Source: Phoronis australis (lineage: Eukaryota; Phoronida; Phoronidae). From it: a stretch of 64,000 nt of DNA. The stretch covers positions 239,964 to 303,963 of the forward strand of contig NMRA01000192.1 of assembly GCA_002633005.1 (NCBI GenBank), in the 5' to 3' direction. The notes under the pieces were generated by a model that did not search any database, was not told the DNA's origin, and saw only the letters and a program-made list of their open reading frames with translations. Shown one piece after another: positions 1 to 11,603 of the stretch (positions are counted from its first letter, which is position 1; the number at the start of each line of letters is the position of its first letter). Made by a program: the position numbers and the translations under genes.

Positions 1-1408
1 AACGTTTCATTCGAGCTTTGAAATGTTCATCTTTGGTGGTTTTTTGCTCGTTTTTCTCTACACCTGACGCGCACGTGGCTTTTAAACGCTGCATGAATGT
101 AATGTCCAGGACGTATCGCAGTGTAGCAGCGTCATCCCCTATTAATGGTGCATCCAACTCAAATGTGAAATCTGGTGCTGTGTTTACGTCAAATCTTTTT
201 TCCAAGCCCTCTCTTACAAGATAAGGCATGATTTGGCGATCAAAGTAGTTTATGTCGTAACTGTGATTTGATGACGCTATATACCGTAAAATGACGCGAA
301 CAAAGGATAGCCTAAAGCGAGGAACACAGTGTCCATTCTCTAAGGAATAGCCTTCTTCACACTTTGAAAAGTTACAGTTGTTGAGATGATCCGAATCACA
401 CGAAGCTGTGTTAATTTTATCTTGCTTTGCTCCTGAACCTAGCGTATTTGAAAAGTCAATTTGAAATTTACCTGCACCATTCACATCGAGCAACAGTGAA
501 AACGAAAATTTCCAAGAGATTTTGTTCGTTACCGGATTAGTCACTGGCGGAAAATTCCCATGGCACCGTAATGTTAGATTTTTCACGTACGACGGATCGT
601 TACATATGCCACAGTAATAATTTTTGTAATAAACATCGTGATGTGATAGGAAAACAATTTGAGTGGAATGACACTGCTTCACCAACTCGTTCGATTTGCA
701 ATCAGAGGGACACCGGCGAACAATGTCTGGGTGGCAGTACCTATAAATGTCCTCTCTGTCTTCTAGTATTAACTGGCACCGAGGATCGTTTAACCGGTTC
801 AAAAATTCCTTCATGTTACCTTCGACTGCAACCGTGGACAGTTCTTTACACTGAAGATCAAACTTCCAAAACTGCACTTTGACAACTCCATGGCATTGTG
901 CACAATAGTAATTTCTATACTGTATCCCAGTAGCATTGTCTCTGACTGGTATCCTGTTTATCACCGTCTTCACGGTATTCTTGCATCCACTAATTAAGTC
1001 CGCTTGTTTAAAGTGAGTCGGACATTTTGTGATCATAAGCGTTCTGTTATGATTCGCATTCAGATTGACGCATTCCACAGAAACGGATGACTTTGACGAG
1101 ACAGTAGCACTCGTACGTTTTGGGCACGAGGACCAATAGTCGTCACAACAGTCCCCATACACCGGACACAAAATGTCACACGAACACTGTCGGTTATCTT
1201 GTGGTTGAACGATGTCACCACAAGCATTCTGGCATGTCCTCTTTGTAGGGTCTTCAAGAGAGCACATCAGTGTTGAATGGTTGATGTATATGTTATCAAT
1301 ATTCGTCTTGTTGTCGCAACTATACAGCGAAATCACAGGCGTTGCTAAATGAAATAAATAAATATGCATGTAAATCGTACACAGCTGTAGTAAACAAGCC
1401 GAGTCCAT
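1..1408 (-). CDS. Secreted or cell-surface protein with somatomedin-B domain, partial (C-terminus off window)
   Basis: Reading the minus strand leftward from the ATG at 1408, one frame stays open for about 469 codons to the window edge with no intron needed. It begins with a hydrophobic signal-peptide-like stretch (residues 4-30). Residues 59-95 form a somatomedin-B domain with eight cysteines (59, 63, 75, 77, 81, 87, 88, 95), including the CSCD and GDCCDDY motifs. Two similar cysteine segments follow, marked by RNYYCAQCH and KNYYCGICN, then a short EGF-like stretch KCEEGYSLENGHC and a non-cysteine region. Several N-glycosylation sequons are present. An in-frame ATG at 1447 adds 13 residues; I prefer 1408 because the signal peptide then sits at the N-terminus. 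An in-frame TGA lies further upstream. This order resembles invertebrate adhesion or Methuselah-like GPCR ectodomains, so a seven-helix part may lie beyond position 1; that is inference. Confidence 0.72.
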   Translation of the reverse strand, partial: MDSACLLQLCTIYMHIYLFHLATPVISLYSCDNKTNIDNIYINHSTLMCSLEDPTKRTCQNACGDIVQPQDNRQCSCDILCPVYGDCCDDYWSSCPKRTSATVSSKSSVSVECVNLNANHNRTLMITKCPTHFKQADLISGCKNTVKTVINRIPVRDNATGIQYRNYYCAQCHGVVKVQFWKFDLQCKELSTVAVEGNMKEFLNRLNDPRCQLILEDREDIYRYCHPDIVRRCPSDCKSNELVKQCHSTQIVFLSHHDVYYKNYYCGICNDPSYVKNLTLRCHGNFPPVTNPVTNKISWKFSFSLLLDVNGAGKFQIDFSNTLGSGAKQDKINTASCDSDHLNNCNFSKCEEGYSLENGHCVPRFRLSFVRVILRYIASSNHSYDINYFDRQIMPYLVREGLEKRFDVNTAPDFTFELDAPLIGDDAATLRYVLDITFMQRLKATCASGVEKNEQKTTKDEHFKARMKR

Positions 1409-1447
1409 CTTCTCTGAGTTGCCAGTAGCTTGTATATAATTATCCAT

Positions 1448-3813
1448 TAAAATTGCAGTTATTATCAAAACAAACGAACATAAATTATACGTTCACTGTA
1501 GACGTCAATAATGCCTCTGGGGAAAATTTTTCCCGCCATTAAACACTTAATAAATGAGGTCGCTGGCATTATAGTTAAGTAATTAATGACCCTGGGGAAT
1601 GACCACCATTGGTTGTTTCAGTGCATGTTTTCTTAAGTCACCTTAACATTATCTGATTAATATGTTTCCTCACGTCGCCCCAAAGTGGCGGCGCCAGGTA
1701 AAACGCCTAAAAACCCATCATCTATCACAAATTTCAAATTTAGATGTAGACCACATGCCATTCGAAAACAAGTCATAAGATGAATCCAAGGCTTCAGAAG
1801 AGCTGGCCCATACATGTATTTCGTTATTGCTGTAGACGTTTGAGGCTTAACAAGTTGGATTGACAAAACGTTTCACTTTGAAAAGCAGAGCGTGATCTCA
1901 ATGGATAACAAAACGTAAGTGCTTTACAAACCACTATTTTCGTTTTCCCTTCGCGCAGCTTTTGACATTTTGCATCAAAATATAAAAGCCCCATTTTTGA
2001 ATTCCCATCATGCAACAAGTGGAATATCTTGAAAACAATTCCTGTTGCTGTTTTGGGAACTGTGCATAAATCGCAGTAAGAGAAAGTTTCATCTGAAGCC
2101 GGTCAGCCATTTCTACATAACCGTAATTATCTAATGATCTTTTACAAGTCACATATTAGGCCTGGTCATTTTTCAAAGCTCTCCCCTCTAGCTATTACGT
2201 ATGAGGTCGCTCAGTGTATGCTCAACGCCATGGACGTGTTTAACGCAATGGACGACTCGGTATTCATAGATTCCCTGACTAAACCATGTTTTACTAGCAC
2301 TCCCTGGCCAGTGAAGGTGAAGGTACAGCTCCCACAGTACATTGGGGTTGGTGGGAATATAGACCTAGTGGTGGGTAAATCACAACACCCAAATTACAGA
2401 TTAAAAACAGACCGGAATACTCTACAACGTTAGCTAAATACAGTATGCATAAATAAAAATTCGAGTGATTTATTCTAGCATGGACATGACGTACGAACAG
2501 GCAATAGACACCGTTACTTTAGAACACTAGAAAATCCTTTTCATGCTCAACGGAGGAACAATGCCATCAACAGGACGGTGACAGACCATACAGGGGTCAG
2601 TTTCATGAAAAGACACTTAAAGACTTAACATTGAAATTTGGTCTTACGCTCCACACTACTGTTTTTGAAAATCAATTAAATTTCAATTTAGAAAATGTGG
2701 AAAGTCTTTGGGAATATTCGTGTAACGTTACTGAGAACATTTCTTTAAAATGCGTCTTGACTGTGATACAGTGACACTCATTTGGTTGGACAACTTCAGA
2801 AACTGTGAAGTAAGACCAAATTTCCGTGTTAGGTTGACAAACTAGGTCGCAAGCTGGTCGCATACAGATAGATTGGCGTATCCATTTTCACTCTGTTTTT
2901 CTTTGTGGTAATAAAGACAATGACAAGCATTTGTCGATAACCGGCTGATGAGCGCCCAAAGTGCAATATCCACGCGACCTGTACTGTTATATTGAACAAA
3001 GACGCAACAAGGGATGGTAACGTCCCATATGTGATAACCATGCAAGGCGCTTACCACCGTCGCATAGATGTCGCAAGTTAAACAACACCTTCCGAGATCC
3101 AGATACCACGTCATTTGGCATGGGTATCTTTTTTTCACGAAACAGATCCCTACTTTGGATGAAATCACCAAAAATGGTTTAGTATCATTTCAAAAATTAG
3201 CTTGGTTAACCCTAACATGTCTGCAAGCAATTTGTGAACACGAGACAATTTTTTTGAACGCAAAGTATCTTGTAGGAAAGGAAATTATATAGCTGTATTG
3301 ACACAAACTTAACTGACACTGTGTATTTACTAGTGGAAATATGCAGACTCGATTCCAATGATTTATGAATTCATGATTGCAAATCCAAACCATGTGTATA
3401 ATTAACATTCACACTCGCGCAGAGACAATCACCGACGCAAAACAAACACCATTTAGTGTCTCAGGTGAACACATATTCCAATTTTCACGTTGAGACATCC
3501 ATCTACATGCATGTTCACCCGTTTCGTCCAATTGTATCTACTTGTAGACTGCGGGCATATGTTTTGAGCACACGCGAGTATTCAACCAAATCACTGGTCG
3601 AAAAGATCCCGAAGTTACTGTTTTGTGAACGACTTCGGTATCTTGATGTATTAAAACAGATTTCCCCTCAGTGCGTGTACAGTATATGCTCGATCAGGTG
3701 ATCTCTCGTTCTCACCTATATAAGTACACGCTTTTTAATGTACACAAACTCTTCGGCTTTTTGCCAAAAAACCTTCGAGATTTTCCATTTGTCTTTTCCC
3801 CTTATCCCAGACT
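1448..3813. other. Spacer without a supported gene
   Basis: Presumably holds the promoter of the leftward SMB gene and the 3' flank of the leftward EGF/membrane gene. The short ORFs on both strands show no domain, and none joins into a convincing multi-exon model. A minus-strand ATTAAA near 3734-3739 could be the polyadenylation signal of the EGF/membrane gene. Confidence 0.4.
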
Positions 3814-4754
3814 TCACTCACTTTGGACACTCGATCCTTCGCTGCTACTAGTGGAAACAGCCGACGTATTTGAACTTTTACTAGACAAAGTTGTTGTTGA
3901 AGTATTTCCTCGGCTAAGTTCTTCATTTGATCCTGACCGTTTTGCATCAACACTCTCAGACTGTTCGGCACTATATGTGGCAGCTTTTGGAGCGATCACA
4001 GCCGTGTGCGTCGACTCGTTCGCTTCAGATGTGGGTGTCGTATTTTCTGTTGCTTCCAACTCGGATGTCGTTGATGACTCGGTAGACGCCGTTGACAATG
4101 TAGTTGTAGGCGACTTTGGCAAATTCCTTAATTTTTGTAATCGATCGCGTATTTTGGGCAAATGAACAATACAACACGAAGTTACTACTCCTGAAACCAG
4201 GAAGCCAACGACTGCAATGCCCATCCCAATGTAGATCCAAGTAGACATTGAGTCTGGAGATCTTGGTTTTGCTAGAAATTAAGATGAGTCGTGGCTTATT
4301 TCCTGGCTTTCATCTGACCCAATTTTAAACAGTAAGCTCAACCAGGTATTTAAAACGGATTTAACGGGTTTAGACAATTTTACGCTTTGATCATAAACTA
4401 CCAACAGGAGTTTTCTAGAAATTCTGAAGTTCCGTTTAAGAATTAAAATTTCAAATCCACAGTTTGAATGTTACAGAAGATACGTCTAACCGTATTCGCG
4501 GACCCCTGGTTTAGAATTTTAAACAGCATGTGTCCAAACTGATTCAATCGCCGACGATGTTTTATGAAAACCGTCTACATATTATTTTTAACATCATTGT
4601 TTCCTAAGCTTGCTCGCTACAAACATGTAACACCTACCTATACATGTTTGGTTATCTTTGTCTAAAAAGAAGCCCTTTTCACATGTGCACGTCGTTTGAT
4701 TCGCAGAGTCTTGTCGACAAAACTGTGTACAGTTTGAAGCAGCGCAAGCTGGCG
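3814..4754 (-). CDS. Single-pass membrane protein with EGF-like exon and Ser/Thr-rich tail (3' part of gene)
   Basis: Two minus-strand exons are visible. Exon 4638-4754 (117 nt, phase 1 at both ends, preceded by TTTTCAG, followed by GTAGGTG) encodes an EGF-like module with six cysteines, including CTCEKGF and DNQTC. The last exon, 3814-4271 (preceded by TTTCTAG), continues in the same phase: a short PRSPDS linker, a hydrophobic transmembrane segment (about 20 residues, IGMGIAVVGFLVSGVV), a CC pair and basic stop-transfer stretch, then a tail of about 110 residues very rich in Ser, Thr and Glu, ending at the stop at 3814. The symmetric 1-1 EGF exon is the usual shuffled type. Upstream exons with the signal peptide and any further ectodomain were not found. 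The tail has no recognisable catalytic domain, so the function is unknown. Confidence 0.62.
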
Positions 4755-7700
4755 CTGAAAACATAAGTGATCGTTAACACGTGAGTATTAGGGTATAATG
4801 GGACAGTTACACACCATAACTGAATTCCAGAAACAACGTGTTCTTAATGGTCGCGCTCACACTCATACACGTTGCCTCAAACACGACCTAAAGTTCACCG
4901 GTGCTTATGTTCGCTCTACAAGATTCCAAATTGCACGAAAGCAAGACGCCGCACTATATGTCACAGGTCCTGGGCTACATCTACAAGAATTATACCAGGA
5001 TACCTGACTTTCCTCAAATTTCAACTGTTGCCTGTTGGTTTACAAGCCTTGGGACCTGACCATAAAGTTGCACACACGGCAGAAAATGCACGAGAAGCGA
5101 AATACGCCCCAGTGTAGATTGTAGATAAAACAATTTAGCCAAACTGTAATGATAACATCAGTAGCCTGATGCGTCCAGAGCAGTGTAATCGTCTACCGGA
5201 TAGTTTCTTTGAAGATTTCCAGCGGGTTTGAAGGCTGGTGAGCCGGTCGAGTTGCTCAATCTTGACCGGGTGTTTGTGTCAATGTAGGATACTTTTCGTA
5301 CACGTATTCGCTTGTGCAACATCTGCTTCGCTTTTATTGCAACCGTTGCATTTCTGCAACTTGCTTCGGTATAGCTGCAATCTACAGAAGGACAAAGTAG
5401 TGTCCGGAACAATTTGTGTTTACACTAATACTTGATTGCTTTAGAATAGGTTGTCTCTTACAATATTGTAAAGCGGTAACTAGACTAACGTGTACGCGAT
5501 TTTGACATTTTCCGTGATCGTTTAGTTATCAATGCCGAGGCATTAGCTCAGACCAACAATGTTAGCTAGTAATTCTTTATAGCCAAGAAACCGGTGCAAA
5601 TGCAAAACAGAAGAAATTTTCAAAGTCTTTTAAATCCGAAAAATTCTCATTTTTATAACCTTGACGTGAAATCACTAGTTATGGTGTATTAGTCTCACGA
5701 TTCATTTGCTGTTCTCAAAATCGTTGATTAACAAACTGCCAATAGAAATGCTCAAAATAGACAGTTCTAATCTCAAACATAAGCGATCGGCAGCTCTGTT
5801 TCTATACACATGTATCAACACTATTTAAAGCCTTCCTTGAACGGTAACACGTGAGAAAATTCAGTGGCTACAATATGTAGACAGCAACTCTCTGCCAATT
5901 GTCAAATGCAATCGATGATAAGTAGGTACGTGGGGGCGAAGCTGTCGATTGTTGTAGGGACACACATTGAAATGTCAATTGCATCGTATTCGAACAGGGC
6001 GGGGTCTGATAAACATCAAGGGGCAATGCCGTTAACGCCGTACAGTGGGCGAAATGCAATGGATGGTAATTACATGTAGGCTTATATTGCCCGACATTCG
6101 CCTACGTCCTTCTATGAACAGCACCCGCTGTAGCCAGTGAACCACCCTTAAATTTAGAGAGGCCGGTTGGAGGTCCGCACAGTGAATGTATAGAATCAAG
6201 TGCCACACTCATCACACCCAAAGCACGTCAAACATAAACCCGCACGCGTCAAAATTGCAGTCGCGTGACCACATTTATCTTAAGAAATAATACAGCGAAT
6301 GTAACTGAACGGAAATCAGGCCCTTAAAGCTCTTCTAAAAAATTATTCACTCCACTTTTTACTTTTATCTTGTCACTCTGCCATTTGCATTTTTTAACTA
6401 ACTGGTCTGAATGGCTAGCATTCGAGTCGTTGCATGACGTCATTACGTCAAAAACTAAGCACAGGAAATGGCAGACGATTTGATTCATAACTGTAAGAGG
6501 AAAATAAAAAGAGACGAAATATAACCGGCAAGACAGTTTGCGGTTTTCTAAACGTGTTCAGGGATTTTAATTTGGTTAGTACTAGCACACTGAGCAATAA
6601 TTTTCCTCCCATTTTTTTAGTATATATACATTTCACCTAGTGGTGTAATGCCCTCCGGTGGACCTTCAACTCTGTTTAAAAGCTTGAGTATGAGCTACAC
6701 TCTATGCTGATAGGTAGCTCAAATTTCTACCGTGAGTATTGGCAAATGTTCAAAACTAGTGGTATCAGTCATTCGTTGCCTTCTGATTTCTCGTGATGAC
6801 GCAATTAGGCACGATGGGTTCGCTTCAGTTGCTATTTGACGTGCCCCCTGTGACTATTAAATCGTGTTTTCTTGCACTATTTACTCCAATACCTATACGT
6901 CCGGAATACCAAAAACTAACAAAAAATCCGTTCAAGGAAAGCTTTAAGAACTAGATTAATTTAACTCATACCGACATCTGTGGAACAAACCTCGCAAGGC
7001 ATTGACGAAAGTAACACTGAAAAAGAAAAGAAAAAATGAAAGAATGAAGCTGGCTGTAGTTTTACACGTAAACACTTCATAGTAACTTCTTATACATGTA
7101 ACATCCATCTGCCATTCTTTCGTGTTATCCACAGGCCCTTAAATCTATCTTCTCTTCTTATCCACCACTGGCACCAAAAATCAGTAAAAACACGTTTCTT
7201 ATTTTGTATTGAGTTATTGGGAGATTCTTGTGCCTGTTGTATGACCAAAAGACAGTAAAGTAACACGTTTGAAACCGAACAGCCTCGTGTTATTAAATTG
7301 CATTTTGTAAAAATTCTTTAGATCAACTTTACCGTGAAAAACTGCCAGTCTCGCAAGTTCCATGTACTTGTAAACCTGCGAATCCGTGGTCGTGTTGCAA
7401 CGTGCATGTCAGACATGTAAAATCAAAGTTGCGCAAATCTATACGTATGCCTAATGCTAACATTTTTAACTTTACAAAAAAATAAGATTTCTGTGTATTA
7501 AGCGTCGAAGCAAATCATGATCCTTGATTTGGGAACAAAAATACCAAAGCTGCGTGTCCCTGCCCTCTCTGACTACAATTGGTGTTAGAGACTATAAGGA
7601 AATGCAGCTTTAGGAATTTTTTGTTAGTGATCATTTTCAGAGACTATTTTAACCTGTTCTGCATTTCTTTTTAGAACGAATAACAAAAACGGATGCCCTT

Positions 7701-9501
7701 ATAAATACCTAACTAATAGGGGCTTGGTCATATTTTACTGTCATTTGCAGTGTGTATGTTATTTTATTATCGTTCATTTGACTGATTTGGAATTCAATGA
7801 CTGATTTGGGCCTTTACTGGCATACATGAATAGTAACAAATAATTGCATGTGAAACATATTACAACCTCAGTATAAAAAAGTTCAGAATTGGACAATTCA
7901 AACTAACCTAACTCTGAGTAAGAACTGCAAGCGTCACCCTACACATATCTAGAAAGCTGGTTGCGGAACTTGAAGGCTAATTCCTTATCTCTGTGGTTGC
8001 ATGGCAAAATTAGAAACACAACATAAAGCGACGTTGTGAGTATGAAGTAGGTTGAAAATTGCCGCCAAATGTTTTTAAGAACGAGTTTTGTCGCGGAAAT
8101 GATAAGTCGCAAACCGTGTCCAGTAAGTAGTAAATGTCCTAAAGAGGAGCTGGGGAATAATTATACTGAATGATGCAGGCTATGTGAGTCCGCGAGCTAC
8201 GTGATCAGTGAAAAGGTCACCTACATGTATTCTCAGACTTTCTTGTTTTCACATTTACATGTACAATTTGTCAATAAATACAACCGCACTTTGTTTAACG
8301 TTCATATAGATTATGTTAAAAATTAGCACTGTCGTTGTACATTAGCATAGTAACGAGCATGCAACTACGTGTTTAACAAGTTCTCCAATACGTGTAAGTC
8401 TAGTAGATGAACGCACTTACATGTAAGAGTAAAACCCGTAAGCTTTAAAAACTGATTGTTTTGGAATTCCATTCAGAGTATAACACACGAAGTATACAGT
8501 TTAAGTTGAAGTGTATCCTTATTATTCGCCAAGCTCGGGTTCAGCAACTTCAATTCTGCAAACCCACTTTTAAGTTATTGAAATTTGAAAAATTAACGGA
8601 TGTGGTGTGCATGCCAGATTTATAAAGTAATCTTTGCAAATCCTTCCAACGAATGTTAAATGCACAATTTATTTACCTCCATGATATTTCTTATCTCTCT
8701 GTAAAGTGGTCTGCAGTGCAGCAGCGTCTGTCTTTGGTGATCTGCCGCTTATACCTGTATATACATGTAAATGGCAATGATGGTTTATGGCAGCATTCTA
8801 CAAGTTTCATAAACATTTATAAGTAAATCACACCTTTCTCTTTTCAGGGATTCTAAGAATCGAAATTTCTTTAGCAATAGAATTACGTACCATGTAGGCA
8901 GTTCTAATACTTATGTCGCAATCATTAAAATGTCAAGTCGCAGAAATTCTCATCAAACATTTCAAGGGACATTTCGTTAATCTGATACATCTAATGTCAT
9001 CGGTTAGCAAAGAAGGTTATATTATTCATGACGCAGATGAATTCTGTTCTACAGAATACAGTTTTTATCGTTAACACAGAGCCACATTACTTGATAAAAA
9101 GTAGCCAGCATGGTTCTTTCGGTTTTCAAGCTTTTTGTCGAGTGTGCACATACTGTAAAACGATAGGAAGAAAAACAAATGTATGTCGGACATGGACTTT
9201 TGAAAAAATAATAATGTTTTTAAATCTCCAAAGCGTTTCAGTTAAGAATTCTCCATTGATAGCTAAAAAACAGCGAAATACAGCTTGAACTCATTTAATG
9301 TCTTCGATTGTTCACAGACAACGCCACAATGGTCAAAGTCAGGTTCAAAATATAGCATGGCCCCAGTCCTTCCTAGAATAAAACATGCAGTTTGGCTTCA
9401 AACTTGAAATTACCAAGTTGCTATCATTGTTCCACCCTGTACTTACAAAAAGTGAGTTACTAAAACCTCCGATCGAGACGTTAGATCGACATTTGAACAA
9501 A
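4755..9501. other. Long spacer without a supported gene
   Basis: No exon chain with plausible splice sites and a recognisable domain was found on either strand. Upstream exons of the leftward EGF/membrane gene should lie somewhere here. A perfect CRE-type TGACGTCA occurs at 6435-6442, and one member of a dispersed repeat family at 7963-8366. The rest is AT-rich sequence with scattered ACATGTA words. Confidence 0.4.
7963..8366 (+). repeat. Dispersed repeat family R1, copy 1
   Basis: Shares a core (GGAACTTG..GGCTAATTCC, TTATCTCTGTG, TTAGAAACACAACAT, GCGACGTTGTGA) and a distal part (GGCTATGTGAGTCC, TTGTTTTCACATTTACA, ACTTTGTTTA, GAGCATGCAA) with copies at 32013, 47571 and 63871, all on the plus strand. 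No coding capacity or clear terminal repeats were seen, so the class is unknown. Confidence 0.7.
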
Positions 9502-9608
9502 ATGTTAGCCGCTATTTGCTTCGTCGCAGTCTTCAGCGTCGGCCTGGCTCAGCCTTATCCTCCAGGTTATGCCTACCAATTAGGAAATGATTGGCGGGTG
9601 AACCCAGA
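9502..9608 (+). CDS. Secreted protein, exon 1 (signal peptide)
   Basis: ATG in an adenine-rich context (acaaaATG) opens a 16-residue signal peptide followed by QPYPPGYAYQ. The exon ends in phase 2 before GTAAGT. Confidence 0.8.
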
Positions 9609-11136
9609 GTAAGTATTATGTTTCTAGTGGTGTAAATATTGCCAGATTTGCGATGATCTAAGACGAAACAATTTCCTGGTAGTTTTTTACGGGACAATAT
9701 TGACATCATACCAATCGCAACGTTAATTTGTCTTTGTTTTTTAATTAAAGAGGTTTGGAACAAGAAAGCTCGTCAAAATATCTTTTAAAAAATCCTGTAC
9801 CATCTCGCAACGTGTAGTACAGTGTAATTCCCCTGTTATGAAATTTCCAGAAAAAATCACAAAATTTACGATTTTTGAATGATACACGCGACGGAATAAC
9901 TGTGCTTAACACAGAGTTTCTGATCTCTTTCCCACTTAGGACAAATGCCCGCATTCACTCACAGACAGTTGCTGGAAGTCGCTTAGGGTCAAAAGTAACT
10001 GTGTCCACGTAATTTTGATGAACCTTTGTGATCAATTTTGATACCTTGGCATGAAACATTTGTTTTATTTTCCAAGTGGAACCTGCAACGGATATGACGG
10101 CAAGATACACAAGAGGTATACCAAATGGGACGAAACACGGGGAGGAATTGATTTTAGATGCCATTGCCATGACAAGGATGAGGAGTCATTGGGAATCCTT
10201 TTCGATGAATCTTTGTCGCCACTACCATTGTCCGACTCGCCAGCAAAAAAGTACAGCCAAAATGCAGCAGATGCGCCCCCGGAAGTGAGCTGTACGAGAA
10301 GAGGTATGCCCAGGAAAGTTTTAATCAAATGGTTGTGGAGAAGTATTTAAAAGGCACTGGTTTGTTATGTAGATGCAGACGTTGCTGTTTGCATTACGGC
10401 AACCCCTGCTCATTCATGCAAAGTGTCACCTTTGTGGTTCTTTTATTTGAGGGCATGCACCCTCACCTCAGTCTAATCACCGGGATAGAGGTACATGTAC
10501 GTTTCATATTCGTCTTCGAAAGGGAAGTTCTTTTCTAATCTAGGGGTACATATGAATTTAAGATATTTAATTAATAATACAAGTTTTGGTTTTTACAAGA
10601 TATCAAGTGAATAAACAAAACATGTACATCCGGCTTATTGTAATGCCATTGGTGTTAAATTGTTCCTTGAACAAAACAGGTGTGATGTCGGAGCTTGGAA
10701 CGGACCGACAGATCGCTTTAAAATTGGGGCGGTTTGCCTACACACGCGCTACATGTCAATGCGCGCCTGTACTTTTACGTCGCAGTTATGAGAAATAAGT
10801 CGTAAAAAGCTGTTACTGTAATACGCATTGATCGTAGTCACTTTTGGAATAAACTTCCGCTCCTATAGTCGAAACCGCTCGGCTTACGTTCATTGTTTAA
10901 CATAATAAAAATTACCATCATAATTACGATAAACCAATGTGATGCGCTTAACACAAGTTTTGGTTGTTTTCACAGGTTGCGTGGATCAGTCTGGAGGCCA
11001 TGTTGATGTGGGATCGTCATATTTATGGACGAAGGACGGCGTTCCTCACTCGTGCACGTGCGTCATCAGTGAAGATGCTCCTGTGAAAAGCGAGATCACA
11101 GACTTCTATATCAAGTGTCTGCCTGCCAAAAAATAG
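9502..11136 (+). CDS. Small secreted protein with two C-x24-C-x-C repeats (164 aa, three exons)
   Basis: Exons 9502-9608, 10077-10303 and 10976-11136 join in frame (phases 2 and 1) with donors GTAAGT and GTATGC and acceptors TTTTCCAAG and TTTTCACAG, giving 164 residues ending at TAG. Residues 1-16 are a clean signal peptide (LAAICFVAVFSVGLA). The mature protein has eight cysteines: 39, 64, 66, 108 and 113, 138, 140, 159. The two halves have identical C-x24-C-x-C spacing with a G..W core (KWDETRGG; LWTKDGV); the first half carries an acidic and Ser/Pro insert before its fourth cysteine. The pattern recalls fibronectin type I or VWC modules, but I cannot assign a family. It is probably extracellular. 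AATAAA lies 380 bases past the stop. Confidence 0.82.
10077..10303 (+). CDS. Secreted protein, exon 2 (first cysteine repeat)
   Basis: Follows a pyrimidine-rich acceptor ending CCAAG. Contains the first repeat (CNGYDGK, KWDETRGG, FRCHCHD) and a Ser/Pro-containing insert, then VSC. Donor GTATGC, phase 1. Confidence 0.78.
10976..11136 (+). CDS. Secreted protein, exon 3 (second cysteine repeat and stop)
   Basis: Acceptor GTTTTCACAG. Encodes GCVDQSGG, SSYLWTKDG, SCTCV and a C-terminal KCLPAKK followed by TAG. Confidence 0.82.
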
Positions 11137-11515
11137 TTTTCCAGTCGATTACAAGTCTGAAAACTAAAGGCTTGCAAATGTATACTTGGATTCACACGAA
11201 CATGGGTTCAAAACGTTTTAACTAAAACATTTGTGTGACGTGTTGAAACGTTGTAGCTAAATCGCAATTTTCATATGACCGATTTAAAACGCTTTAACTT
11301 AAAATATCTCTCTAATATATTGTATTCGCACGACTAATTTAGATCCTTTTCACCAACTATATTTTCTCACACTTTCTGCCATGTTCGTGTAAATCCAGCT
11401 CATATATTTATTCGTTGTATTTTGAGGCTCGTTTTCAGAAATACTCCTCATGGGAACTTCTGTCGTAAGCCTGAGATCATTTGATGAAATAGCTTTACCC
11501 GCCATGTGGTGAATC

Positions 11516-11521
11516 AATAAA
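11516..11521 (+). promoter_or_regulatory. Polyadenylation signal AATAAA of the secreted-protein gene
   Basis: A canonical hexamer 380 bases after the stop codon on the coding strand, the only good candidate before the next repeat element. Confidence 0.5.
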
Positions 11522-11603
11522 GTTGTTGACCATTTATAGTAATTATTTTTTTACCGAGCTACGCCGGCCTTACGAATAAGCATAATTGAGAATCGTCAAT
11601 AGA

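Noticed and set aside
571-882. Plus-strand ORF of 103 codons
   Set aside because: Antisense shadow of the minus-strand SMB gene.
2134-2433. Plus-strand ORF of 99 codons followed by AATAAA
   Set aside because: No recognisable domain, no good start context and no partner exons; probably chance.
3055-3171. Minus-strand cysteine-rich stretch (RYPCQMTWYLDLGRCCLTCD) ending at a consensus donor GTAAGC
   Set aside because: It resembles the start of a TNF-receptor repeat, but no convincing acceptor, signal peptide or following repeat exon was found, so it cannot be supported as an exon.
3671-4165. Plus-strand ORF of 164 codons, rich in Val and Asp
   Set aside because: Antisense of the Ser/Thr-rich tail exon; its composition is explained by the complementary codons.
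5158-5412. Minus-strand ORF of 84 codons ending DDYTALDASGY
   Set aside because: It looks like a receptor tail and a weak acceptor (CCTTCTGTAG) precedes it, but no membrane segment, upstream exon or polyadenylation signal could be joined to it.
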